5,873 bases of DNA, taken from NCBI GenBank assembly GCA_903839715.1, contig CAIMDH010000062.1, forward strand, positions 1-5,873, in the 5' to 3' direction. Below are positions 1 to 5,707 of this stretch, in pieces. Positions within the stretch are counted from its first letter, which is position 1; every line of letters starts with the position of its first letter. The position numbers and the translations under genes are program-made. Origin of the DNA: an uncultured bacterium (GTDB lineage Bacteria; Patescibacteriota; Minisyncoccia; Phycocordibacterales; UBA918). The notes beneath the pieces are model-generated. The model ran no database searches. It saw only the letters and a program-made list of their open reading frames with translations, and was not told the DNA's origin.

Positions 1-1724
1 AAAAGTGCCTTTTGCCAAAAACGTGAATACAAGAGGTGCATTGTGGTGTGTTCTGCGCCACCAAAGTACATGTCTACAGACATCCATTCTTTTTGGGAAG
101 TGAAAGATGAAAGTTCTGTCTCGTTATCTGCATTTAGATAGCGAAGAAAATACCACGATGAGTCCACAAAGGTATCCATTGTTTCGACTTCTGGTGTCCA
201 TCCTGGACCAAAGATATGCTCAGTACGCTTCTTCAGCTCCTCACTCTTTGCTAGTGGCGCCACACCAGTCGGCTTGAAATCGACATCCTCAGGCAAGAGC
301 CATGGTAAGTGTTCTTTAGGAATCGGATGGGCCTTTCCTTCCGGATCATACACAATCGGAATTGGTACACCCCAGTAGCGCTGCCGCCCGATAGACCAGT
401 CACGTAAGCGGTAGGTTGAGGTCATCTTGCCGCCGACCTTCTTTGTAATCTTTTCCTTAGCTTCCTCTGAGTCCATACCATCAAATTCCCCAGAGTTAAT
501 AAGTTTGCCGTCTGTGCCTGTATAAATGGAAGACAGGTCTTCTAGAGATTTTTGTGCAGTGTTTAAAACTTCAGTTGAATTATAATTTGCTGACTGGGTG
601 GGTAATTCAATAACTCTAACTACATTTGGTTGGACTACTCTGCGAATTTCAGTATTAAACTTCTTTGCAAAAGCAAAGTCTCGTTCATCATGTGCTGGGA
701 CGGCCATAATGGCGCCGGTGCCGTAGTTACCGAGTACATAGTCAGAAATATAGACCGGAATCTCCTCGCCGGAGGCGGGATTGGTGGCAGTAATACCTTC
801 GAGCTTTACCCCAGTCTTCTCCTTGGTTGCGTCTAGGCGGTCCTGTTCGTCCTTTTGTTTAGATAGAGCTGCATAGGCAGCTACTTCGGCATAATTATCA
901 ATCCTAGCCTCATTTTGGGCGACTAGGGCATGCTCAGGAGCAAGTACTAGATAAGTAGCGCCAAAAAGCGTATCTGGGCGAGTGGTAAACACGGTAACAG
1001 TATCCCCGGTAGAAAGAGCAAAGCTGATTTCTGCGCCTTTCGAGCGACCAATCCATTGTCGCTGCGCTTCCTTGATGTGCTCAGGCCAATTGAGGGCAGC
1101 GAGATCATCCGTGAGCCGGTCGGTGTATTTAGTTATACGAAGCATCCACTGCGGCATACGCCGCTTCTCAATACCATTTCCGCAACGTTCACAAGTGTCG
1201 TCGGATAGGACTTGTTCATTGGCGATTACCGTATTACAACCCGGGCACCAATTAACAATCCCTGTACCACGGTACGCAATATCATTTTTGAAAAATTCAG
1301 TGAACATCCACTGAGTCCATTTGTAGTATGACGGGTCAGTGGAGTTTGTGGTCTTATCCCACGAAAAAGCATTACCCATACTGGCAAGCTGGGTTTTCAT
1401 GTAAGCAATGTTGTCGTTAGTCCAGTCTTTTGGATTGAGGTTACGCTTGATGGCAGCATTTTCAGCAGGAAGACCGAAAGCGTCAAAACCCATTGGGTAG
1501 AGGACCTGCTTACCCTTCATGCGCTTGAAACGCACGTAGATATCAGGTACAGCAAAAGCGTACCAGTGTCCGATGTGGAGATTCCCTGATGGGTAGGGCC
1601 ATTCAACAAGCACATATTCTTTTTCCTTGGTTGTGTCGCGAGCACCTACGTCATAGATACTCTCCTCCTCCCAGATTTGCTGCCACTTTTTTTCGATTGC
1701 TGCTGAATCAAACTTTTTGTGCAT
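1..1724 (-). CDS. leuS: Leucyl-tRNA synthetase, N-terminal 574 residues (gene cut by left edge)
   Basis: Cytoplasmic class I aminoacyl-tRNA synthetase that charges tRNA-Leu with leucine using ATP. The frame is open from ATG 1722-1724 to the window edge. Visible in order: the HIGH motif (residues 50-53, in YPSGNLHIGHWYAF), a zinc-binding insert with two CxxC pairs (C160/C163 and C178/C181), the CP1 editing domain with TTRPDTLFG (247-255) and AHDERDF, whose D346 matches the conserved editing aspartate of E. coli LeuRS (Asp345), the return to the catalytic core RDWSIGRQRYWGVPIP (441-456), TMDTFVDSSWYFLRYL (515-530), and GGAEHTTMHLL near the edge. The KMSKS loop and anticodon-binding domain must lie beyond position 1, since the family is about 800-870 residues long. 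A CxxC that many relatives carry after the GVPIP segment is replaced here by DPEG. There is no clear Shine-Dalgarno site before the ATG. The family call is very secure; the start is likely because the open frame begins there with a normal N-terminus. Confidence 0.97.
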   Translation of the reverse strand, partial: MHKKFDSAAIEKKWQQIWEEESIYDVGARDTTKEKEYVLVEWPYPSGNLHIGHWYAFAVPDIYVRFKRMKGKQVLYPMGFDAFGLPAENAAIKRNLNPKDWTNDNIAYMKTQLASMGNAFSWDKTTNSTDPSYYKWTQWMFTEFFKNDIAYRGTGIVNWCPGCNTVIANEQVLSDDTCERCGNGIEKRRMPQWMLRITKYTDRLTDDLAALNWPEHIKEAQRQWIGRSKGAEISFALSTGDTVTVFTTRPDTLFGATYLVLAPEHALVAQNEARIDNYAEVAAYAALSKQKDEQDRLDATKEKTGVKLEGITATNPASGEEIPVYISDYVLGNYGTGAIMAVPAHDERDFAFAKKFNTEIRRVVQPNVVRVIELPTQSANYNSTEVLNTAQKSLEDLSSIYTGTDGKLINSGEFDGMDSEEAKEKITKKVGGKMTSTYRLRDWSIGRQRYWGVPIPIVYDPEGKAHPIPKEHLPWLLPEDVDFKPTGVAPLAKSEELKKRTEHIFGPGWTPEVETMDTFVDSSWYFLRYLNADNETELSSFTSQKEWMSVDMYFGGAEHTTMHLLYSRFWQKAL

Positions 1725-1753
1725 AATAAACTTCTAACCAGTAAGTATCAGGT

Positions 1754-1782
1754 AGTATGACACGGGTTTTCTTGGTTGTAAA
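1754..1782 (-). promoter_or_regulatory. Probable sigma-70-type promoter of leuS
   Basis: On the minus strand, TTTACA (1777-1782, 5/6 to the -35 consensus) is followed by a 17-bp spacer and CATACT (1754-1759, 4/6 to the -10 consensus). The spacer ends in TGT, giving an extended -10. The predicted start is near 1747, leaving a leader of about 23 nt before the leuS ATG. The -35 lies in the T-tract of the upstream gene's terminator. Confidence 0.55.
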
Positions 1783-1818
1783 AAAATATTAAAAGCCGAA
1801 CACAACTGTGCGGCTTTT
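1783..1818 (-). terminator. Rho-independent terminator of the DUF5671-like gene
   Basis: Inverted repeat AAAAGCCG (1791-1798) / CGGCTTTT (1811-1818), with a further CACA/TGTG complementarity inside. On the minus strand it lies 13 nt after the stop codon of the membrane-protein gene and is followed by a T-rich run (1780-1787). The A-rich flank could give weaker activity in the opposite direction. Confidence 0.8.
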
Positions 1819-1831
1819 AATCAACAGTGTG

Positions 1832-2749
1832 TTATTTCACTACCCTTTCAAAACAGTATCTACCGGCTTTATATGACCAGTTTTCAGCATTCTTAATAAA
1901 CATACTGGTATCGTACATTGGCTTACCGACGAATTCGTTGCTTATTTCAGAAGAGTCACGTGAGAACGTAGCACAAAGAGAAAATCCGGTTTTTGATACT
2001 TCGTAACTGTACGCAGTACGATCTTCCGGTGCTACTGGTACGTCAGTGTCTTTATACAAAGCTTCAAGACTTACCGGGAGTGAGCTGGGGCCTTTTAGTT
2101 GGAGATATTCCTCGATTTTCCATTGGATTTGTTGAAGATCTGAAATTTGGGTGTCATCAAGACGCATTTCGCGTACTTGAAGTGGTGTTTCGATATGAAA
2201 GAATCCAACTACGAGCGATGATAATACTACTGCAGTTATGCCACCGGCATATAGTAGAGAAGCGCGTTCTTTTTTGAGCCAGAAACCACGGGCGTCTTGG
2301 AGGTAGTAATAAAATGCGGCACCAACTATTACCATGAGGAATCCCGCCTTGAGCAAGAAACGAGTAGTCAGTTCCCCTTCAAGGAATTGGTAGATGACGG
2401 CAACTAGGTCACCTAGCAGTACGCCACCCCCAATGAGTAGAGAAAGATACATCAGCCACTTGGTAATGCCGAGGTAACTGGAATTTTTTTCACTGCGTCG
2501 TTGTGTATTTACCAAAAGGGTTACGATGAGGTAGGCCGGGAAGAATACAATAAGCATAGCAATACCAAGGCGGACACTACTACTGTAACTTTCGAGTTGA
2601 TAGTAATACTCAGTAGCATCAGGATAGGCGAGGTTAATCAGTGCAAAAACTAATACTATTAAAAAAGAAACGGATATATATAAAGTGAGTAATGATCCTA
2701 ATTGGAGCACAAAGTGCTTAGCGGTGTTGTTTTCCATAGGTATAATCAT
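1832..2749 (-). CDS. DUF5671-like multi-pass membrane protein with pseudopilin-like C-terminal domain
   Basis: A 305-residue integral membrane protein of unknown function. Hydrophobic segments lie at about 17-41, 58-80, 96-120, 131-150 and 163-185. The four-helix part, with RLGIAMLIVFFPAYLIVTLL (60-79) and GGGVLLGDLVAVIYQFLEGE (107-126), resembles DUF5671, which from memory is common in CPR genomes. After helix 5 comes a soluble domain (about 195-302) with the pattern D-xxx-SDLQQIQWKIEEYL, then LPVSLEAL, P-x-DR-x-AYSYE and FSLCATF. This is the layout of type IV/II pseudopilin head domains. It has two cysteines (C259, C299) that could pair outside the membrane. The start is uncertain: ATG 2747-2749 or the next in-frame ATG at 2735-2737 (MENN); neither has a Shine-Dalgarno site. 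A consensus -10 just upstream favours a leaderless or nearly leaderless mRNA. The gene ends in TAA before a hairpin terminator. Family call from memory; function unknown. Confidence 0.85.
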   Translation of the reverse strand: MIIPMENNTAKHFVLQLGSLLTLYISVSFLIVLVFALINLAYPDATEYYYQLESYSSSVRLGIAMLIVFFPAYLIVTLLVNTQRRSEKNSSYLGITKWLMYLSLLIGGGVLLGDLVAVIYQFLEGELTTRFLLKAGFLMVIVGAAFYYYLQDARGFWLKKERASLLYAGGITAVVLSSLVVGFFHIETPLQVREMRLDDTQISDLQQIQWKIEEYLQLKGPSSLPVSLEALYKDTDVPVAPEDRTAYSYEVSKTGFSLCATFSRDSSEISNEFVGKPMYDTSMFIKNAENWSYKAGRYCFERVVK

Positions 2750-2755
2750 ACGCTT

Positions 2756-2761
2756 ATTATA
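2756..2761 (-). promoter_or_regulatory. -10 element (TATAAT) of the DUF5671-like gene
   Basis: A perfect TATAAT on the minus strand, with its downstream edge only 6 nt from the first ATG (2749). Transcription would start at or beside that ATG. No good -35 is present at the usual spacing (ACAACG at 17 bp). Confidence 0.5.
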
Positions 2762-2787
2762 GATAAATAGTAGCAGCGCGTTGTACT

Positions 2788-2816
2788 TTGGCTCTTCTCA
2801 TTTCTTATGAGATACT
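2788..2816 (+). promoter_or_regulatory. Probable promoter of the DUF3467-like gene
   Basis: TTGGCT (2788-2793, 4/6 to the -35 consensus), a 17-bp spacer, then GATACT (2811-2816, 4/6 to the -10 consensus), with TGA just before it as an extended -10. The predicted start is about 2823-2825, at the ATG of 2825-2827. This implies a leaderless mRNA and places the -10 inside the longer reading frame that opens at 2807. Confidence 0.5.
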
Positions 2817-3094
2817 ACTCCTCTATGAAATCAGATGATTTGAAAAAAGCGCCAAAATTATTTTGTGAGAGTATTAATCTCGGCTTTACTCCCGAGTATT
2901 TTGTAATTGGACTCAGTTCTGGATCACAAGGAACCATTTATACCCTTACACCACAGCATGTAAAAAGGCTAGAGCAGTACCTCAAACATCAAATAGCTGA
3001 ATACCAAAAAGAACACGGCGAAATTAAAGCTGAATGGAACCCTAATATCGTAAGCCCGTTACAGCGCGCCAATCTCCCAACAGAACTTAGTTAA
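2807..3094 (+). CDS. Small DUF3467-like protein
   Basis: A soluble protein of 95 residues (89 if it starts at ATG 2825). The centre, FTPEYFVIGLSSGSQ followed by LTPQHVKRLEQYLKHQIAEY (47-66), matches the DUF3467 pattern: a beta-strand region that is usually PxEFvlDF, then a TPqHAKrl helix. The C-terminal part ends in a WNPNI segment (77-81) and lacks membrane segments or signal peptide. DUF3467 has no established function known to me. Neither ATG has a Shine-Dalgarno site. The promoter just upstream places the transcript start at 2823-2825, so MKSDDLKK is the more likely N-terminus and the first six codons may not be translated. It is divergent from the membrane-protein gene, stands alone, and is followed within a few bases of its TAA by a strong terminator. 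Confidence 0.85.
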   Translation: MRYYSSMKSDDLKKAPKLFCESINLGFTPEYFVIGLSSGSQGTIYTLTPQHVKRLEQYLKHQIAEYQKEHGEIKAEWNPNIVSPLQRANLPTELS

Positions 3095-3122
3095 AAAATC
3101 CCGCACCAGGTGCGGGATTTTT
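3094..3122. terminator. Bidirectional terminator between convergent genes
   Basis: A 13-bp perfect stem, AAAAATCCCGCAC (3094-3106) / GTGCGGGATTTTT (3110-3122), with a 3-nt loop. The A-run on one side and T-run on the other serve both strands. It directly follows the TAA of the DUF3467-like gene and lies 8 nt beyond the distal stop of ychF. Confidence 0.92.
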
Positions 3123-3129
3123 CATTTCA

Positions 3130-3348
3130 CTAAATCAAAAACTCTATAACGTCTCCATCTTTTACGATATACTCCTTCCCTTCTGTGCGGAGTTTGCCTT
3201 CAGCACGTGCCTGCGCAAACGAACTACATTCAATGAGATCATCAAAGGTCACTACTTGGGCACGAATGTATTTTTTCTCAAAGTCAGTATGGATAGCCGC
3301 AGCAGCTTTGGGACCAGTTGATCCTATTGGTACGGTCCAAGCACTATT
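3130..3348 (-). pseudogene. ychF: TGS-domain remainder of ychF, in frame after the amber codon
   Basis: 72 codons in the same frame as ychF, beginning NSAWTVPIGSTGPKAAAAIH and ending EGKEYIVKDGDVIEFLI, then TAG and at once TGA. AWTxP, IHTDFEK, RAQV and the KDGDVIEF end are typical of the YchF TGS domain, so the coding sequence shows no visible decay. It contains no ATG and no plausible alternative start with a ribosome-binding site, so it could be made only by read-through of the TAG at 3349-3351. It may be a recent nonsense mutation, a sequencing error, or a recoded codon. Confidence 0.85.
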
Positions 3349-4227
3349 CTAATTTTCGCCTGTTGTGAAGTAACTCATGAGACCGAGACGGTGGTAGCAG
3401 GCACGAATGAGACTCTCAACACCACTTCCTTGTGCACCATATTCACGCCGGAAGTCGTTCTTTTCTTCATCAGACAAATCACGGAGTTCATGTTCCATTC
3501 CGGCATCCACTACCACATATTCAGCACCAGTACGTTCAAAGAAGTCTACGAGCTTCAGCCAACGGTCATCATTTTGTTCATCGAGATTAAAAGCATCAGT
3601 CTTCTTGTTACAGACATACAGGAACGGCTTCATAGTGAGCAGGTGTAACCCCTTTACCACTTTTTGCTCTATATCAGTCATAGGGAGCGCATTGGCAAGA
3701 TTACCGGCATCGAGGTGTGGCTTGAGGCGGGTGAGTACTTCCCATTCGACTGCCGCGTCTTTGTCGCCACGTTTGGCGTCGCGCTCGACATTACCAAGGC
3801 GCTTTTCGACAGTCTCGGCGTCAGCCAAGATTAGTTCGAGGTTGATAACCTCAACATCAGAAAGTGGGTCAATTTCGGCGGAGACATGATGAATATCACC
3901 ATCTTCAAAGATGCGCACTACCTGAGCAATCATATCGGTCTCACGGATGTTGGCCAGGAATTTATTACCAAGACCTTCTCCTGAGGCGGCTCCTGCAACT
4001 AAGCCGGCAATGTCGACAAATTCAACAACGGCGGGAATAATCTTGGCGGTATTAGAAAGAGTAGCCAAGCTCGCCAAACGTCCATCTGGTACTGCCACTA
4101 CGCCAACAGAAGGATCAATTGTTGCAAACGGGTAATTAGCAATTAAAACCTCATTTTTAGTGAGAGCGGTAAATAAAGTCGACTTCCCGACGTTGGGTAA
4201 TCCTACAATTCCAACAGATAATGACAT
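3349..4227 (-). CDS. ychF: YchF/OLA1-family ATPase, truncated by an amber stop before the TGS domain
   Basis: A 292-residue, ribosome-associated P-loop NTPase of the Obg superfamily. Seen: Walker A GLPNVGKST (9-17), the switch region NYPFATIDPS (31-40), G3 DIAGL (72-76), the family signature SGEGLGNKFL (82-91), a coiled-coil region (about 133-185), and the G4 position at CNKKTDA (206-212). YchF normally has NxxE at G4, linked to ATP preference; here it reads NKKT. The protein stops at TGEN-TAG (stop at 3349-3351), exactly where relatives continue into the C-terminal TGS domain. The same frame continues as a recognisable TGS domain to 3130, giving 365 codons in total, normal for full-length YchF. 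The start ATG 4225-4227 gives the standard MSLSVGIVG N-terminus. There is no Shine-Dalgarno site; a weak TTGATT-N16-TACTCT promoter sits just upstream. The family call is very secure; whether the truncation is real is open. Confidence 0.95.
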   Translation of the reverse strand: MSLSVGIVGLPNVGKSTLFTALTKNEVLIANYPFATIDPSVGVVAVPDGRLASLATLSNTAKIIPAVVEFVDIAGLVAGAASGEGLGNKFLANIRETDMIAQVVRIFEDGDIHHVSAEIDPLSDVEVINLELILADAETVEKRLGNVERDAKRGDKDAAVEWEVLTRLKPHLDAGNLANALPMTDIEQKVVKGLHLLTMKPFLYVCNKKTDAFNLDEQNDDRWLKLVDFFERTGAEYVVVDAGMEHELRDLSDEEKNDFRREYGAQGSGVESLIRACYHRLGLMSYFTTGEN

Positions 4228-4376
4228 ATGGCGCTAGAGTAGCAGATTTAAACGGTAAATCAAAACTCTTTACCTCCATATTCTCAAGCATCGACGAAGC
4301 ATCGCTCACTCCCCAGTCTGATGTGTTTTTGCAATCAGTGACTTCTGTGTAGCAAATACTTTCATTAGAGCTAATA
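4228..4376. other. Intergenic region upstream of ychF
   Basis: About 150 bases between ychF and the terminator of the next gene, with no supported gene. On the minus strand TTGATT, a 16-bp spacer ending in TGC, and TACTCT lie just before the ychF ATG and could be its promoter; the -10 matches consensus at only 3 of 6 positions. Nothing else stands out. Confidence 0.35.
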
Positions 4377-4409
4377 AAAAATCCCAACATACAAGTATGT
4401 TGGGATTTT
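4376..4409 (-). terminator. Rho-independent terminator of the 187-residue gene
   Basis: Stem of about 14 bp, AAAATCCCAACATA (4378-4391) / TATGTTGGGATTTT (4396-4409), with a 4-nt loop. On the minus strand it is followed by a run of six T and lies about 22 nt after the stop codon of the 187-residue gene. It shares the ATCCC...GGGAT outer stem with the hairpin at 3094-3122. Confidence 0.88.
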
Positions 4410-4431
4410 GCGGTGGTCAGCTCATTTTCAA

Positions 4432-4995
4432 TTAGCGACTACGCCGGGGTTTAGTTAGTCTTGCATCTTTGGTTCCATGCTCAAGGTCAGTAATTTTTTG
4501 ATACTTATGCACTTCATGACCCATCACCGAAACTGCAGCGATCGGAACTGTATGATCATACTGCTGGTGTTGCCAGGGCAGTAAAACAGACGATAAGTCA
4601 TACTCAAACACTTCGACGAGACGATTGATGGTTTCCTCAAGGTAGCCTGTCTGTCGAGCAAAATCGACTTGTTCAGCCGTGTTGCTGTTCAGTAGTTGCA
4701 CGAATGCACCGATGTATGTTTGACAGAACTGCGAATAAAGTTCGGTGTTCTGTACAAAAGCTTGGTGCATCATGTGTACTGGCCCTGAAAGCATAGCTTG
4801 CCTGGATGATTCAGCGTCTTCGTTGTCATGACAAGCAAACCATTGCAATAAACCGTTAAAGGCAGCTTGAGCCGAAGTCATGTTTGGCACAATACCTGTA
4901 TCGACCGCGTACGTAATTAGTTTAGTGGAATCAAAAGTGTTGCACATATACGCAAAGCGCAATTGTGCGTCTCTTACCATGATGCTGTTTGGCAT
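4432..4995 (-). CDS. Uncharacterised 187-residue protein, possibly GRDP-like (DUF1399)
   Basis: Soluble, mostly helical protein with no signal peptide or membrane segment and a basic tail (TKPRRSR). I cannot name it firmly. Residues 71-101, GPVHMMHQAFVQNTELYSQF then CQTYIGAFVQL, resemble the WHxxLLxTxxYxxFCxxxFGxF(V)HH motif of bacterial GRDP-like/DUF1399 proteins, with Met replacing the motif Trp and the final His pair missing. LLQWFACH (49-56) fits the conserved helix before that motif. The start ATG 4993-4995 is well supported by AGGAG at 5006-5010, the only clear Shine-Dalgarno site in the window, and a promoter lies about 60 nt further up. The gene ends in TAA before its own terminator, so it appears to be a single-gene transcript. 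Existence as a gene is secure; the family suggestion is weak. Confidence 0.85.
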   Translation of the reverse strand: MPNSIMVRDAQLRFAYMCNTFDSTKLITYAVDTGIVPNMTSAQAAFNGLLQWFACHDNEDAESSRQAMLSGPVHMMHQAFVQNTELYSQFCQTYIGAFVQLLNSNTAEQVDFARQTGYLEETINRLVEVFEYDLSSVLLPWQHQQYDHTVPIAAVSVMGHEVHKYQKITDLEHGTKDARLTKPRRSR

Positions 4996-5005
4996 TTTTT
5001 TTCTT

Positions 5006-5010
5006 CTCCT
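5006..5010 (-). promoter_or_regulatory. Shine-Dalgarno site of the 187-residue gene
   Basis: AGGAG on the minus strand, 10 nt before ATG 4993-4995, with A-rich sequence between. It fixes the start and contrasts with the other genes here, which have none. Confidence 0.75.
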
Positions 5011-5062
5011 CGGTTCGGTTTATAAAAAGAACAGTCTCTGATTTACATCAAAGACGTCAAAT

Positions 5063-5091
5063 ATTATACAATAAGAATAGGTTTAAAGCAA
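5063..5091 (-). promoter_or_regulatory. Probable promoter of the 187-residue gene
   Basis: TTGCTT (5086-5091), a 17-bp spacer, and a perfect TATAAT (5063-5068) on the minus strand. The predicted start near 5056 gives a leader of about 60 nt containing the AGGAG site. A second AT-rich element, TATAAA, lies near 5023 and is less well placed. Confidence 0.55.
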
Positions 5092-5175
5092 TTAAGGTCC
5101 CAGAAAGACAGCCGCCCTATCCTCTAGGCAGACCACTTCCAGCATTATGCACACTCTATATCCCTACTACTCTTT

Positions 5176-5201
5176 TTAAGCCGCAACGGTGTTATTATTA
5201 T
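5176..5201 (+). promoter_or_regulatory. Candidate -10 region of the 143-residue gene
   Basis: TGT followed by TATTAT (5193-5198) forms an extended -10, 7 nt before the ATG at 5206. Transcription would then start at or beside the ATG. The -35 is poor (a T-rich stretch near 5171-5177). Confidence 0.4.
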
Positions 5202-5205
5202 AGGT

Positions 5206-5637
5206 ATGGAACGTTTACCGTTACTTTTAATCCAAAATCATGGTCTCTTGGATAAACTTCGTGCCCGTGCTCTTTACTGCAGAAATGCGGTCACTACTGT
5301 CGAGTTAGACATCCACAAACAATACGGTCCCTTTGCAGGATATTGGGATGATTGGCTTATTCAAGCAGAAGACATGAAAGCGGAGTTGGCAGAAAGTATT
5401 TCTAGTACCGCACTCTTTCTCGCAGAGTTGCGAGAATTTATCATAGTGCTTGACCAAAAGAAAAAACTATCACGTAGCGATACAAAGTATTTAGTTGAAG
5501 TCACTAGTTTGACTGAAGGAAAAATTATTGAGCAGAAAGAACTACTTGAAAGCATCAATATTCGCATTGAGTTACATCGTCAACTTACCGAAAGGCTACG
5601 TTTGGTTGAAGCAATCGATAGCTTAGGTGATGAATAA
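5206..5637 (+). CDS. Uncharacterised helical 143-residue protein
   Basis: I do not recognise this protein. It has no signal peptide or membrane segment, is rich in Leu, Glu, Lys and Arg, and looks all-helical. Probable amphipathic helices lie at about 12-38, 48-83, 90-115 and 118-140, the last two (KIIEQKELLESINIRIELHR) with coiled-coil-like spacing. The aromatic cluster YGPFAGYWDDW (40-50) between helices is the most distinctive part. Start ATG 5206-5208 opens the frame; AGG lies too close to it to act as a ribosome-binding site, and the extended -10 just upstream suggests a leaderless mRNA. It ends with TAA and is convergent with the S49 peptidase gene. The frame is open over its full length, and no better frame is seen on either strand. 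Confidence 0.75.
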   Translation: MERLPLLLIQNHGLLDKLRARALYCRNAVTTVELDIHKQYGPFAGYWDDWLIQAEDMKAELAESISSTALFLAELREFIIVLDQKKKLSRSDTKYLVEVTSLTEGKIIEQKELLESINIRIELHRQLTERLRLVEAIDSLGDE

Positions 5638-5707
5638 CATTAAAAATGTGGGAAGGCGTGGCGACCTCTGTTTTTTATATGTCAAATATATTTTTTACTA
5701 AATGCAC
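5638..5707. other. Convergent intergenic gap without a clear terminator
   Basis: Between the 143-residue gene and the S49 peptidase gene. It holds T-runs (5671-5676 and 5691-5696) and an AT-only inverted repeat, TATAT-GTCAA-ATATA (around 5676-5690). There is no GC-rich stem like the three other terminators of the window, so termination here is not explained. Confidence 0.4.

Noticed and set aside
982..1314. A 110-codon + strand frame
   Set aside because: It lies antisense to the conserved LeuRS zinc-insert and editing regions; a shadow frame.
1993..2277. A 94-codon + strand frame
   Set aside because: It lies antisense to the DUF5671-like gene, with no start signal or recognisable content.
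3349..3351. Genome-wide reassignment of TAG to an amino acid
   Set aside because: The S49 peptidase ends naturally at TAG (5708-5710), the distal end of ychF also uses TAG, and no other gene in the window has an internal TAG.
3407..3889. A 160-codon open frame on the + strand, antisense to ychF
   Set aside because: It is Ser/Arg-rich and lies wholly antisense to a conserved gene; a shadow frame.
4157..4390. A 77-codon open frame on the minus strand upstream of and overlapping the start of ychF
   Set aside because: It begins inside a terminator hairpin, overlaps the ychF N-terminus in another frame, has no ribosome-binding site and an unconvincing composition.
3094..4409. The two ATCCC...GGGAT hairpins as copies of a mobile repeat
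   Set aside because: Only the short outer stem is shared, the loops and inner stems differ, and each sits where a terminator is expected.
4989..5255. An 88-codon + strand frame across the divergent intergenic region
   Set aside because: It runs through the promoter and Shine-Dalgarno region of the 187-residue gene, overlaps the next gene's start, and reads like random sequence.
5640..5700. A terminator between the convergent genes at the right
   Set aside because: Only AT-only or imperfect stems are present; not good enough to call.
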